Below, piece by piece: positions 17,816 to 25,496 of a stretch of DNA of 64,000 bases; position 1 is the first letter of the stretch, and every line of letters begins with the position of its first letter. This stretch comes from Streptomyces sp. S4.7 (GTDB taxonomy: Bacteria; Actinomycetota; Actinomycetes; Streptomycetales; Streptomycetaceae). A program made the translations under genes and the position numbers. Location of the stretch: assembly GCF_010384365.1 (NCBI RefSeq), contig NZ_CP048397.1, positions 6,510,001 through 6,574,000 of the forward strand. The letters are read 5' to 3'. The notes below the pieces were generated by a model that was not told where the DNA came from, did no database searches, and was given only the letters and a program-made list of their open reading frames with translations.

Positions 17816-18312
17816 GGCATACCTTTCGAAGCCAGCTCACCGGCCTCGTTCCGTCTGGCACCGGCGATCTGCTCGAACTCTCCCGATGGGTCCATCCGGG
17901 AACCGGACACCGGACGTGCAGTGCGCTCCGTCGGGCGCCCGGCCATCCGCGCACGGGACGGACGGGTCTCTCCTTCGCGCTCGCTGGCCCACCGCCCCCG
18001 GCGGCGCAACCGACGATCAAGCAGGCGAAGAAAGCCGGGGACACAAGCAAGGAGCCGATTCCTCATTCGGTACACCCCCCCCGCCGACGAATACTGCCAC
18101 TTCAGATGTTGAGCGCCGCTTGATCCCACTGCTGCCCGCCGAGGGGCTGCCTCCGGGATCGTAGACTCAACCCCAGCCGCTGACTTTGTCGTTGGTGCAC
18201 AGAAGTTGGTCCGGCGTGCGCGACCCGGCCGGTGCGCGTTCCGTCGCCGCGCGGGATCACGTCCCTGGTCGGCCGCCTCCTGCGATTCCGTGAGCCCGGA
18301 GGCCGCACTGGA
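17816..18312. other. Intergenic stretch upstream of the SARP gene, cluster edge
   Basis: About 500 bp has no convincing gene. It should contain the SARP promoter. Two overlapping minus-strand frames are open, one with a signal-like stretch (FFACLIVGCAAG), but neither has a clear ribosome site or recognisable product. The motif GACTTTGTCGTTGGTGCAC at 18182 resembles motifs at 20317 and 20338 in the same orientation. Confidence 0.5.
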
Positions 18313-19266
18313 CGGCAGCGCGAGGAGAGCTTCGCGAAGAAGACTCAGGCAGAGGCTCACGGTGTCAAAATGGAGGCCGATAAGGACCAGGGTGTCTACA
18401 TCGACCCAAGCGCCGGATAGATCAGTCTGCGGGTGTACGCGGATGACTGGCTGGAGCGCCGTTCTGTCGGGGACGGGACGGTATCGAACTACCGGGGCTT
18501 CCTCGACAACCACCTCATACCGCACCTCGGCGCGAAGGCGCTCGTCTCGATATCGAAGCGGGACATCGAGCACTTCAAGGCGGCGATCCTCAAGGTGTTC
18601 GCGGAGAGCACGGTGCACGACCGTATGAAGATGGTGAAGCACATCTTCTGGTCGGCCAAAGAGGAGAAGCTGATCCAGGAGGACCCAACCAGGGGTGTCG
18701 ACACCAAGCCGACCAATGTCGCTGTCGATGAGGACGAGATCCCCGTGCTGGATGAGGTCAACCTCATCCAGAAGCACATCTCGCCCCAGTACAAGCTGAC
18801 GATCCCCCTCCAGGCGGGAGCCGGCCTGCGCATCAGCGAGGCGCTGGCGTTCCACACCGGCTGCCTGCGTGACGACTTCATCCGCGTTCGCTGGCAGGCC
18901 CGGCAGCACAAAGACCTGCTGAACAACCCCCACTTGCAAGTCTTCGACCACCCCCACGCCTTCCTCACCTGCAACTACGACCCGCGCAAGGCCCTGTGCA
19001 ACCCGGACCGCACGACACCGGCCCCCTCCCGTACCCCCAGTCATGACCGCTGCCACAGGGCGTGCGCGAACATCGCGCGGACCGACCGGCACATGGATTT
19101 GGCACGGGCGGAATCCGATCTGCTCGCCGTAGAAATCAGTGACGACACCGTCCCGTTGCCGATCCGGCGGCGCCTCCAGCAGCGGCAGACCGCTCTTGTG
19201 TCGATCATCGCCGAGCACAAAACAACCAGCCGACCCACACCCCCACCACCGGTGAGCACCGCATGA
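18313..19266 (+). pseudogene. Decayed tyrosine recombinase, fused to the tail of a second recombinase-associated protein
   Basis: The first part (to about 18870) encodes a phage-type integrase: an arm-binding region (KDQGVYIDPSAG), a SAM-like core-binding domain and the first catalytic box with its Arg (AGAGLRISEALAF). An in-frame TAG at 18418-18420 sits where relatives have Lys (GK-IT/SLR). After about residue 147 of the downstream frame the sequence switches to an unrelated C-terminal region (LTCNYDPRKALCN, CHRACANIARTD, PLPIRRRLQQR). I recall this from the second protein of actinobacterial three-gene recombinase operons. The HxxR and Tyr boxes are absent, so it cannot recombine. An internal deletion between two adjacent integrase genes explains the fusion. 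Confidence 0.75.
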
Positions 19267-19698
19267 GCATCCACCAGCCGTCAGCTCTTCCGGAAGAACT
19301 GGCTGCGGCGATCGGCGCCGTCCTCGCCGACATCTCCAGCTCCGCCGACGACAGAGCCGAAGTCCGACGCCATGATCCGCCTCCTGGCCGGAGCACCACT
19401 GCGCTCCGACGGAAAGCTGACCATCAGGTCCCTCGCCACCGAGGCCAACCTCTCCCACAACAAGCTCACCCACAAGCACACCGGCCTCAAGAACCTCTTC
19501 TACGCCTTGGTCACCTCGCAGGAAGGCCGTCCGGCCCTCACCGAACATTTGCGCGAGGAGAACGAAACGCTCCGCGCCGACCTGGCCCGGGTCAAAAAGG
19601 AGCGCGACCACTTCGAGACGCAGATGAAGCAATTTGCCCGCGTTGTTCAGGTCCTGGAAGCCGAGAACCACCTGCTTCGGCAGAGCGCCGACCAGCCC
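19263..19698 (+). pseudogene. Frameshifted third gene of a recombinase operon (HTH plus coiled coil, DUF6262-like)
   Basis: The ATG at 19263 overlaps the stop of the preceding frame (ATGA). It encodes MSIHQPSALPEELAAAIGAV and onward until about 19360, where the homologous reading moves by one base to the frame containing MIRLLAGAPLRSDGKLTIRS. That segment has an HTH-like region (SLATEANLSHNKL) and then a charged coiled coil (EENETLRADLARVKKERDHFE). Small HTH/coiled-coil proteins follow paired tyrosine recombinases in many actinobacterial elements. The 3' end is lost where it meets the opposite-strand secreted protein gene at 19699. A one-base indel near 19355-19365 would restore the frame. 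Confidence 0.65.
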
Positions 19699-20154
19699 CT
19701 AGACGCAGGTGCCGGAGAACACATTGTCGACGGTCCGATACGCCGGGAAGCTCATGACGGCATAGGTATTGGGGCCGTACTCGCCGTCTGCCTTGATTCC
19801 GGCCCTCGTCTGAATAGTGCGTACCGCTGCCTTGGTGGCGTCCCCGTAGATGCCATCGGGCACAAGATTAGGGATGCTGTTGTGGCAATGGTTGATCGCC
19901 CCCTGAAGCGCTTTGACTCCGTCGCTGTCGGATCCTTTGGCCATCCAGCAGGAGTAGTTGGCGACCTCTCCGAGGTAGAACGCAGGCAGGTAGAGATACC
20001 GCCCGGGGATGTTTGCGGCGCGCGTCGAGACCATGGCGGTGTTGCACTGCTCGGTGGCGGCAGAGGCAGGGCTCGCGGTCAAACCAACCAGCAGCGTCGA
20101 GATCACGCCGGTGATGGCACTGATGGCGCCGACCTTGAAACGGTTTCTGTTCAC
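19699..20154 (-). CDS. Secreted peptidoglycan-binding protein
   Basis: The 151-residue protein has a clear Sec signal peptide (basic start NRNRFKVG, hydrophobic AISAITGVISTLLVGLTA, cleavage after ASPASAA). It is followed by a Cys-containing region and a C-terminal PG_binding_1 domain (VKALQGAINHCHNSIPNLVPDGIYGDATKAAVRTIQ, with the typical DGIYG-TKAAV core). It should act outside the membrane, binding the cell wall; no catalytic domain is present. GTG 20154 was chosen because GGAGA precedes it and the signal peptide starts there; the frame remains open further upstream to 20286. Base composition is lower in GC than the flanking core genome, fitting its location in the mobile region. Confidence 0.85.
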   Translation of the reverse strand: MNRNRFKVGAISAITGVISTLLVGLTASPASAATEQCNTAMVSTRAANIPGRYLYLPAFYLGEVANYSCWMAKGSDSDGVKALQGAINHCHNSIPNLVPDGIYGDATKAAVRTIQTRAGIKADGEYGPNTYAVMSFPAYRTVDNVFSGTCV

Positions 20155-20290
20155 GGTTCTCCAGTTCGTAGGTAACTGACAGGGGCGAGGCTCGACACCC
20201 ACGCAGTCCTTAGTTGCGGTCAGCGGCGATGCCACAACGCTTGATGGTCGCGGGCCGTCCGCCGGCTCCCCCTTCGCTGGCCTCATCCAC

Positions 20291-20356
20291 GGACTTTAGG
20301 ATCATCGTGGGCTTCGGACTTTGTCATCCGTGCAGGGAACTTTGTCAGTCGTGCAC
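20291..20356 (+). repeat. Three iteron-like repeats, probable orphan end of an insertion element
   Basis: On the minus strand three units read CACGACTGACAAAGTTCC, CACGGATGACAAAGTCC and CACGATGATCCTAAAGTCC, spaced 20-26 bp apart. Repeated motifs at element tips are typical of IS21-like ends. No matching transposase gene is adjacent. The upstream part of this gap (20155-20290) shows nothing recognisable. Confidence 0.5.
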
Positions 20357-20556
20357 CCGCCTCAAGCTGACGCGGCATCAGGCGAGGGTCGCCGTGCGGG
20401 TGAGGTCATGCGCGACCGCCATGGTCGGTGTCAGCCCCGTACGACGGGCACAGTAGCCTGGCCCGGTCGCTGAGTGTGCCGGTCGTTTGCCCCACAAGGA
20501 ACAGCCCCCGCGCACACCGGAATACGGGCAAGGCGGCGGTCGAGACCGCTGGTTTA

Positions 20557-20667
20557 CAGCCGCGGTACTCGTAGGCATCCCGGATCCCACGCGTGTTCGT
20601 ACGCCGTCTTCGACCGCTCGGCGTACCGCTTCACCACCGACGGGTCCTCGATGCCGAGTTGCACCGC
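20557..20667 (-). pseudogene. Fragment of a Tn3-family transposase (DUF4158 region)
   Basis: About 37 codons on the minus strand read AVQLGIEDPSVVKRYAERSK then TAYEHAW. After a one-base shift the frame continues IRDAYEYR. I recognise this as the conserved N-terminal DUF4158 segment of Tn3-type TnpA proteins. Both sides are lost and the frame is broken, so it is only a fossil. Confidence 0.6.
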
Positions 20668-20704
20668 CAGGCCTCCTCAGAGACTCGGCAGCCGACAACA
20701 CGCT

Positions 20705-20965
20705 CAGACTTGACACAGTAGCGTCGTACGAGACGCCAGACACCGGTCGCACGTGCTCCGGCGCTCTCGCCCACGCCCGGTACTCCGACGCATCCACGGC
20801 CCCGTCCCGGCTGTTGCTGTAGACCGACAGGCCCACCAAGTACGCCCGCTCGTCGTCCAGTTGGCGTCAGGACCAGAGCCGGGCGGTGAGCTCCTGGCCG
20901 TCCGGGAGGAGGACACGTACCGGGGCCGGCACGGAGGCGGCCTGGTCAAGGGGAGACGTCGTCAT
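20705..20965 (-). pseudogene. DUF6233-like gene with premature stop, 3' end lost
   Basis: The ATG at 20965 starts a frame reading MTTSPLDQAASVPAPVRVLL, then PDGQELTARLWS, a TGA at 20867-20869, and in the same frame RQLDDERAYLVGLSVYSNS, DASEYRAWARAPEHVRPVSG and VSYDATV. The pattern (LPDGQE...RL...W-Y-V-GL...EYRxWxxAxEHVRPVxGVxY) is that of the Streptomyces DUF6233 family, function unknown. One nonsense codon and loss of the C-terminal half near 20705 indicate a dead gene. Confidence 0.65.
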
Positions 20966-21527
20966 GACGACCACGGCGAGCAACCTCTGCGGCGAGGGCA
21001 TGGCGGGCTGGCTCCGGCGGCGGGACTGCGCCGCTCCACGCGGAGCCTGGCGGGTGGTACGCAGGGCGCGGCGCGGGAGACGTGTGTCAGTGGGCTGGGC
21101 TACGGTCGGCGTGTCCTTATTGGACCGTGTCCCGCTCTCGCCTGGCCTCTTCGGTCGGCCAGGCGAGAGCGGTGTCGCCCGCCCCCTTGTTTCGGCACGG
21201 GGCAGGCCCTTCCGGATGGAAGGCCGACACCAGAGGTGCCTCTTCCATTGACGTATTTCGGGCGTGGGATTGCAAGGAAAACCGGGAACTTCACGCTGAT
21301 GACGCACGGACCGTGCTGGGGTCGAACGGTCGTCCGCATACCCGGCACTGGTTCCGCACCGGGTGACGGGTCGTCATTGTTCCGTGAATGCATGATCACG
21401 TGGCGTAGCAACTGGGTCTCGCTGCATGCTGGTTGGCCCCCGGGCGGAGCGGCTTCGGCACCCGCTCTCCCGGGGAACCCGACGGGCTCCGGATGGACCG
21501 TCGGGCCACAGGCCGACAGGAGGTCCC
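20966..21527. other. Gene-free stretch with one strong hairpin
   Basis: About 560 bp without a credible coding region. Its one clear structure is the 16-bp inverted repeat listed separately. The promoter of the small gene at 21528 is probably within its right half, but I see no convincing -35/-10 pair. Confidence 0.5.
21132..21172. terminator. 16-bp perfect inverted repeat, probable bidirectional terminator
   Basis: CCGCTCTCGCCTGGCC at 21132-21147 is perfectly complementary to 21157-21172 across a 9-nt loop (TCTTCGGTC, containing a UUCG-type core). It is isolated between the DUF6233 remnant and the small membrane-protein gene. Confidence 0.6.
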
Positions 21528-21749
21528 ATGGACCGTAAGCAGATATTGATCATCGCGGCGACGCTGACCGTGTTCGCCTGGAGCATCGTGATGGTCGCCA
21601 TGGGGCAGGTCGCGGCGATCGCCGCGCTGGCCCCGGCTCTCGCCCTGACGGTGCAGCAGATCGCTCGCGCCGTACACCCGCTGACCGCACCGGCCTCCGG
21701 GCACCGCGTGACGTCCGTCCCCGACCATAAGGAGGACGGCTCGCCGTGA
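21528..21749 (+). CDS. Small two-helix membrane protein
   Basis: The 73-residue protein starts at ATG 21528 behind a strong AGGAGG (21518-21523). It has a basic start (MDRKQ) and two adjacent hydrophobic segments (ILIIAATLTVFAWSIVMVAM and VAAIAALAPALALTVQQIA), then a polar tail. I do not recognise a family. The stop overlaps the start of the downstream HTH gene (GTGA), a tight coupling that suggests the pair function together. In Streptomyces such small spike-like membrane proteins often precede HTH regulators, but the role is unknown. Confidence 0.65.
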   Translation: MDRKQILIIAATLTVFAWSIVMVAMGQVAAIAALAPALALTVQQIARAVHPLTAPASGHRVTSVPDHKEDGSP

Positions 21750-22366
21750 CCACGCCCTCCGACCCGTCGGCAGCGCCGGAAGAGCGCGAGCCGTCCATCT
21801 CCCCGGCCTTCGGCATGCTGACGCCCCCGCCGGCGGGTTCTTCCCGCCGACGGGGGCGGCCCGGACGGCCGCTCGGCCAGATCACACCCGACTGCGGCAG
21901 CGCGCACCGCGCCTGGCTGGAGCCGCTGCGGGAGACGTACCTCGCGTCCGGGATGACCATGAGTCAGCTCGGCAGCCGTATCCCGCTGTCCAAATCGAAG
22001 GTCTCCGAGCTGATGAGCGGACGGATGTACCCGCGCTGGGAGATCCTCTACGCCTTCGCCGTCGTGCTCGGCCTGCCCGACGCACCCTTGTACCGGCTGT
22101 GGCGGCAGGCCGCGCTGGAGACCCAGAACAGGTCGAAGAACTGGGTCGACGGGTCCTCCGCGGGGGTGAAGGTAGCCACCACCTCGGCGTCGGCGCCGCC
22201 CATGGACCACGGCGCGTTCCGGTACCTCACCGAGGGCGGGTACCGCCTCTACACCAGCGTCTTCCTGCCCGACGAACGCCGCGAACTCGTCATCACCGAC
22301 ACCTTCGACCAGCTGTGGCTGTGCTGGCCCCGGGCCCTTTCGAGCCCGGACGCCCGCCGCTTCTGA
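21746..22366 (+). pseudogene. HTH regulator truncated by the IS21 element
   Basis: GTG 21746 (AAGGAGG upstream) starts a protein with an XRE-like helix-turn-helix at about residues 70-115 (GMTMSQLGSRIPLSKSKVSE, then LMSGRMYPRWEIL). A C-terminal part (YLTEGGYRLYTSVFLPDERR) stops abruptly after SSPDARRF. The stop codon TGA at 22364-22366 is the first three bases of the IS21 terminus, so the C-terminal end of the original gene has been cut off. Relatives continue for some tens of residues after this point, as I recall. The HTH is complete, so a shortened protein could still bind DNA. Confidence 0.7.
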
Positions 22367-22370
22367 CGGC

Positions 22371-22455
22371 GGCCATGACAAGCTCCCCATAGGCGGCCAT
22401 TTACCGCCCCACTGATGGCCACGGGATTCCCCGCGTACGGCCAGATTTCTCCCCG
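22371..22455 (+). repeat. Left iterons of the IS21 element (4 copies)
   Basis: GGCCA followed by 6-8 bases and CCCC recurs with GGCC at 22371, 22395, 22417 and 22439 (period 22-24 bp). These are presumed IstA-binding sites. Confidence 0.7.
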
Positions 22456-22493
22456 CTCGCCCCGACAGGTCCTGCTCGGCGAAGCTCGAGCGG

Positions 22494-24029
22494 GTGAAGA
22501 ACAGCAGGGAGATCATGGAAATCCTTGAGGCATACGACCTCACGGGGAGTTACCGCGCGGCGGCCGAGCTGGCCGGGTGCGACCATCACACGGTGGCCCG
22601 TTATGTGAAGATGCGGGCCGCCGGGCAGAACCCCGGCCAGCACCGGCACCGGTCGCGGAAGATCGACGACTATCTGCCGAAGATCGAGGAACTGGTGGTC
22701 CGCTCGCAGGGCAAGGTCCGTGCGGACGTGGTCCACAAGCGGATCACCGCGATGGGCTTCACGGGCGGGGAACGCACCACCCGCCGCACCGTCGCCGAGG
22801 CGAAAGCCCAGTTCAGGGCCGGTCGCCGCCGTGTTTATCGGCCGTGGGTGACCGAGCCGGGACTCTGGCTTCAGTACGACTTCGGCGACGGCCCGGTGAT
22901 CAACGGTCGCAAGACCACGCTGTTCTGCGCATGGGTGGCCTGGTCCCGTTTCCGCGTCGTGATCCCGATCTGGGACAAGACGCTGCCGACGGTCACCGCG
23001 GCCCTGGACGCCGCGTTCCGCAGGATCGGCGGAGTGCCGGCCTACGTCCTCACCGACAACGAGAAGACCGTGACCACCGACCATGTTGCCGGGATTGCCG
23101 TCCGCAACCCCGAGATCGTCGAGGTCGGCCGCCATTACGGCACGACGATACGGACCTGCGTGCCGGCGGACCCGGAAACCAAGGGCGGCTCGGAGTCCAC
23201 GGTGAAGATCGCGAAGGCGGATCTGGTGCCCAGGGACGTGAATCTGCGCGAGCAGTACAAGTCCTTCGGTGATCTCGAAGCGGCCTGCCGCAGTTTCTGC
23301 GAGGAGGTCAACTCCCGTATTCACAGGGCGACTCGGAACAAGCCGGTCGATCGCCTCGCGGAAGAGCGACAGCGTCTTCACCCGCTGCCCAAGCGTCCGT
23401 TCACCGCCACTTTCGGAACCACCCGCCGGGTCACCTGGGAGTCGACGATCTCGGTCGAAGCGGTCCGCTACCCGGTCCCGCACGAGCTGATCGACGGCCG
23501 GGTCTGGGCCCGTTTCCACGGCGACGAGCTGATCGTCACCGCGGTCGACGAGGACGGCTCGGCCCGCGAGGTCGCCCGCCACTCGCGCGGCGAGCCTGGC
23601 TCGCCGGTGCTGGACGACGCCCACTATCCGCCGCGCGAGAACAAGGAAGGCGACCGCACCCCACGGGCCACCTCCGCCGAGGAGGCCGCGTTCCTGCTGC
23701 TCGGACCGGGTGCTGCGAGCTGGCTGATCGAGGCCGGGGCGACCGGGGTTCGCAGGGTCAAGGCGAAGATGGCCGAGGCCGTCGCGCTCTCAAAGCTCTA
23801 CTCGGCAGCGGAAGTCGACCGCGCGCTCGGCACCGCCGCGGTCACCGCCCGCTTCGCGGACAAGGACCTGTTGTCGATCCTCGATTACCAGGCCGTCCAC
23901 GGCCTGGCCGAGCCGGTTCGCCGCAGCGAGGACCACTCGCTGCAGCCCGGGACCTCCGCCTGGTCCGCCCTCGGCGCCGCCCCGAACACTTCTGATCTTT
24001 CCGAGTACGACGAAAGCGACCACGCCTGA
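22494..24029 (+). CDS. istA: IS21-family transposase IstA
   Basis: The 511-residue transposase has an N-terminal HTH for binding the terminal repeats (GSYRAAAELAGCDHHTVARY) and an rve-type DDE catalytic core (Asp in LQYDFGDGP, Asp in VLTDNEKTV, Glu in KGGSESTVK). A C-terminal beta-rich domain follows. It performs strand transfer together with the ATPase IstB. The TGA overlaps the istB start (TGATG), giving coupled translation. The start codon at 22494 is a GTG; an ATG at 22515 is also possible. The frame is intact. Confidence 0.93.
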   Translation: MKNSREIMEILEAYDLTGSYRAAAELAGCDHHTVARYVKMRAAGQNPGQHRHRSRKIDDYLPKIEELVVRSQGKVRADVVHKRITAMGFTGGERTTRRTVAEAKAQFRAGRRRVYRPWVTEPGLWLQYDFGDGPVINGRKTTLFCAWVAWSRFRVVIPIWDKTLPTVTAALDAAFRRIGGVPAYVLTDNEKTVTTDHVAGIAVRNPEIVEVGRHYGTTIRTCVPADPETKGGSESTVKIAKADLVPRDVNLREQYKSFGDLEAACRSFCEEVNSRIHRATRNKPVDRLAEERQRLHPLPKRPFTATFGTTRRVTWESTISVEAVRYPVPHELIDGRVWARFHGDELIVTAVDEDGSAREVARHSRGEPGSPVLDDAHYPPRENKEGDRTPRATSAEEAAFLLLGPGAASWLIEAGATGVRRVKAKMAEAVALSKLYSAAEVDRALGTAAVTARFADKDLLSILDYQAVHGLAEPVRRSEDHSLQPGTSAWSALGAAPNTSDLSEYDESDHA

Positions 24030-24820
24030 TGGCCACCCCGATCCGCACCGTTCTCGGCACGAACGGCGACCCGCTCGCCGAGGCCATCGAGCTCACCAAG
24101 AGGCTCAAACTCCCCCACATCCGCAGGTCGTTGACCGACATCATCCCCACCGCGAAGGCCCAACGCTGGGATCCAGCCGAGGTCGTCCGAGTCCTTCTCG
24201 CTGAGGAAGCCGCCGGCCGCGACCGCGCTAACCTGCACACCCGCCGCAAGCGGGCCGGGTTCCCCACCGGCAAGACCTTCGGCGACTGGCACGAAGGGAA
24301 GTCGTCCATACCCAGAGCCACCCAGGACGCCCTGAAGAGTCTGGAATGGGTCGGCCGCCGGGAGAATTTCTGCATCTGCGGGCCCTCGGGGACGGGAAAG
24401 TCGCACTTCACCGAGGCCCTCGGGCAGACCGCGGTCGAGGCCGGCCTGACCGTCGCCTGGTTCACCATCGAAGACCTCGGAGCCCTGGTCCGCCGCCACC
24501 GCGCGGACGACTCCATCGCCCGAGCCCTCTCGAAGATCGTCCGCTCTGACCTGATCATCGTCGACGACATCGGCCTGCTGCCCGTCTCGGAGGATGCCGC
24601 CGAGGGCTTCTATCGCCTGGTCGATGCCGCATATGAGCGTCGCTCGATCGCGGTTTCGAGCAACCTCCACCCGTCTGGATTCGACGAGATCATGCCCAAG
24701 ACCTTGGCCACCGCGACCGTCGACCGGCTCCTCCACCATGCCCACGTCACGGTCACTCAGGGTGACTCATTCCGGTTCACCGAGGCCACCACCGGCAAGG
24801 GAGTGAAGCCTTTCAGCTGA
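24029..24820 (+). CDS. istB: IS21-family ATP-binding helper IstB
   Basis: The 263-residue AAA+ ATPase of the DnaC/IstB group has Walker A CGPSGTGKSHF near residue 115, Walker B LIIVDDIG and sensor SSNLHPSGFDE. It selects target DNA and stimulates IstA. Its start overlaps istA by one base. Length and motifs are complete, so the element looks capable of transposition. Confidence 0.94.
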   Translation: MATPIRTVLGTNGDPLAEAIELTKRLKLPHIRRSLTDIIPTAKAQRWDPAEVVRVLLAEEAAGRDRANLHTRRKRAGFPTGKTFGDWHEGKSSIPRATQDALKSLEWVGRRENFCICGPSGTGKSHFTEALGQTAVEAGLTVAWFTIEDLGALVRRHRADDSIARALSKIVRSDLIIVDDIGLLPVSEDAAEGFYRLVDAAYERRSIAVSSNLHPSGFDEIMPKTLATATVDRLLHHAHVTVTQGDSFRFTEATTGKGVKPFS

Positions 24821-24839
24821 CCCACACCACCCGAGGGCG

Positions 24840-24932
24840 GGGAGATATCTGGCCGCCACCGGGGAATTTCCAGCGACCGTCAGTGGGGAGAACTACTGGC
24901 CGCCACTGGGGAGAACTACATGGCCGTTGACA
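24840..24932 (-). repeat. Right iterons of the IS21 element (4 copies)
   Basis: The inverted counterpart of the left iterons: GGGG, about 8 bases and GGCC or GACC, with the latter at 24851, 24875, 24898 and 24922 (period 23-24 bp). Confidence 0.7.
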
Positions 24933-25496
24933 CCCGGGGCGGCGGTCTCAGCAGCGCGGACAGCTCGCCAAATCAGCAGAAACCGTGATGCGCCTTTCCT
25001 GCACGCCATGCTCCTCACACGCCAGGCTCGTGGCCACGCTCGCTTGAACGAGGGAGACCGGGCAATCGCAGCCCTCGACGAAGCGCAGCACCTTTGCGAG
25101 GAAGGCTCAGGCCAAGACGATCCCCCATGGCTGTACTGGATCAACGTGGGCGAAGTTCTTGGTCAACGGGGAAGCTGTTACCTTGACTTGGGCCGACCGG
25201 CTGAAGCTGCTGCAGCCTTCGCCGCAGCGCGAGGAGTCCTCAAACGCGATGAGACCCGCACCCACGCACAATTCCTCTCACGCGCAGCCATGGCCCAGAT
25301 GCGGGCAGGTGATGCGGATGCTGGCTGTTCCACTGGTCAGGAGGTCCTCTCCCTGGTTGATGGGATCCACTCCGCCCGACTGGATGAGCACCTCCACCTC
25401 ATGCTGCTGGAGGCCCGCCGGTTCGGTAGTACGGCATCCGCACGTTCGTTCCTGGAGCGCGGCAGGGAAATCATGAAGGAGCGTACCGAGTCATGA
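24933..25496 (+). pseudogene. TPR-containing regulator, N-terminus removed at the IS21 junction
   Basis: The open frame runs in from the IS end with no start of its own. About 187 residues remain, all helical TPR-like repeats (AMLLTRQARGHARLNEGDRA, IAALDEAQHLCEE, GSCYLDLGRPAEAAAAF). This is the C-terminal half of an XRE/TPR regulator of the type seen intact at 26819-28078; the DNA-binding half is missing. The stop overlaps the HAD gene start (ATGA), so the original gene was coupled to it. It could still be translated from the TTG at 24927 inside the IS, but no ribosome site is evident. Confidence 0.7.

Larger units (their letters stand above)
22364..24932 (+). mobile_element. IS21-family insertion sequence (istA-istB), complete
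   Basis: A 2569-bp element starts TGACGGCGGCCATGACAAG and ends with the complement of TGTCAACGGCCATGTAGTTC. The two tips align without gaps over about 35 bp. It carries overlapping istA and istB and four GGCC-centred repeats at each end. No target duplication is visible (left flank ...GCCGCTTC, right flank CCCGGGGC), and two different truncated genes lie on its two sides, so DNA next to it was deleted or rearranged after insertion. Confidence 0.9.

Noticed and set aside
17691..18050. Short minus-strand frame with a signal-like start (FFACLIVGCAAG)
   Set aside because: It overlaps the start of the SARP gene by over 100 bp in another frame, has no good ribosome site and becomes Arg/Pro-rich after the hydrophobic stretch.
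17812..19671. A 619-codon minus-strand frame covering the recombinase remnant
   Set aside because: It spans intergenic DNA and is antisense to clear integrase motifs. No family features or ribosome site are seen.
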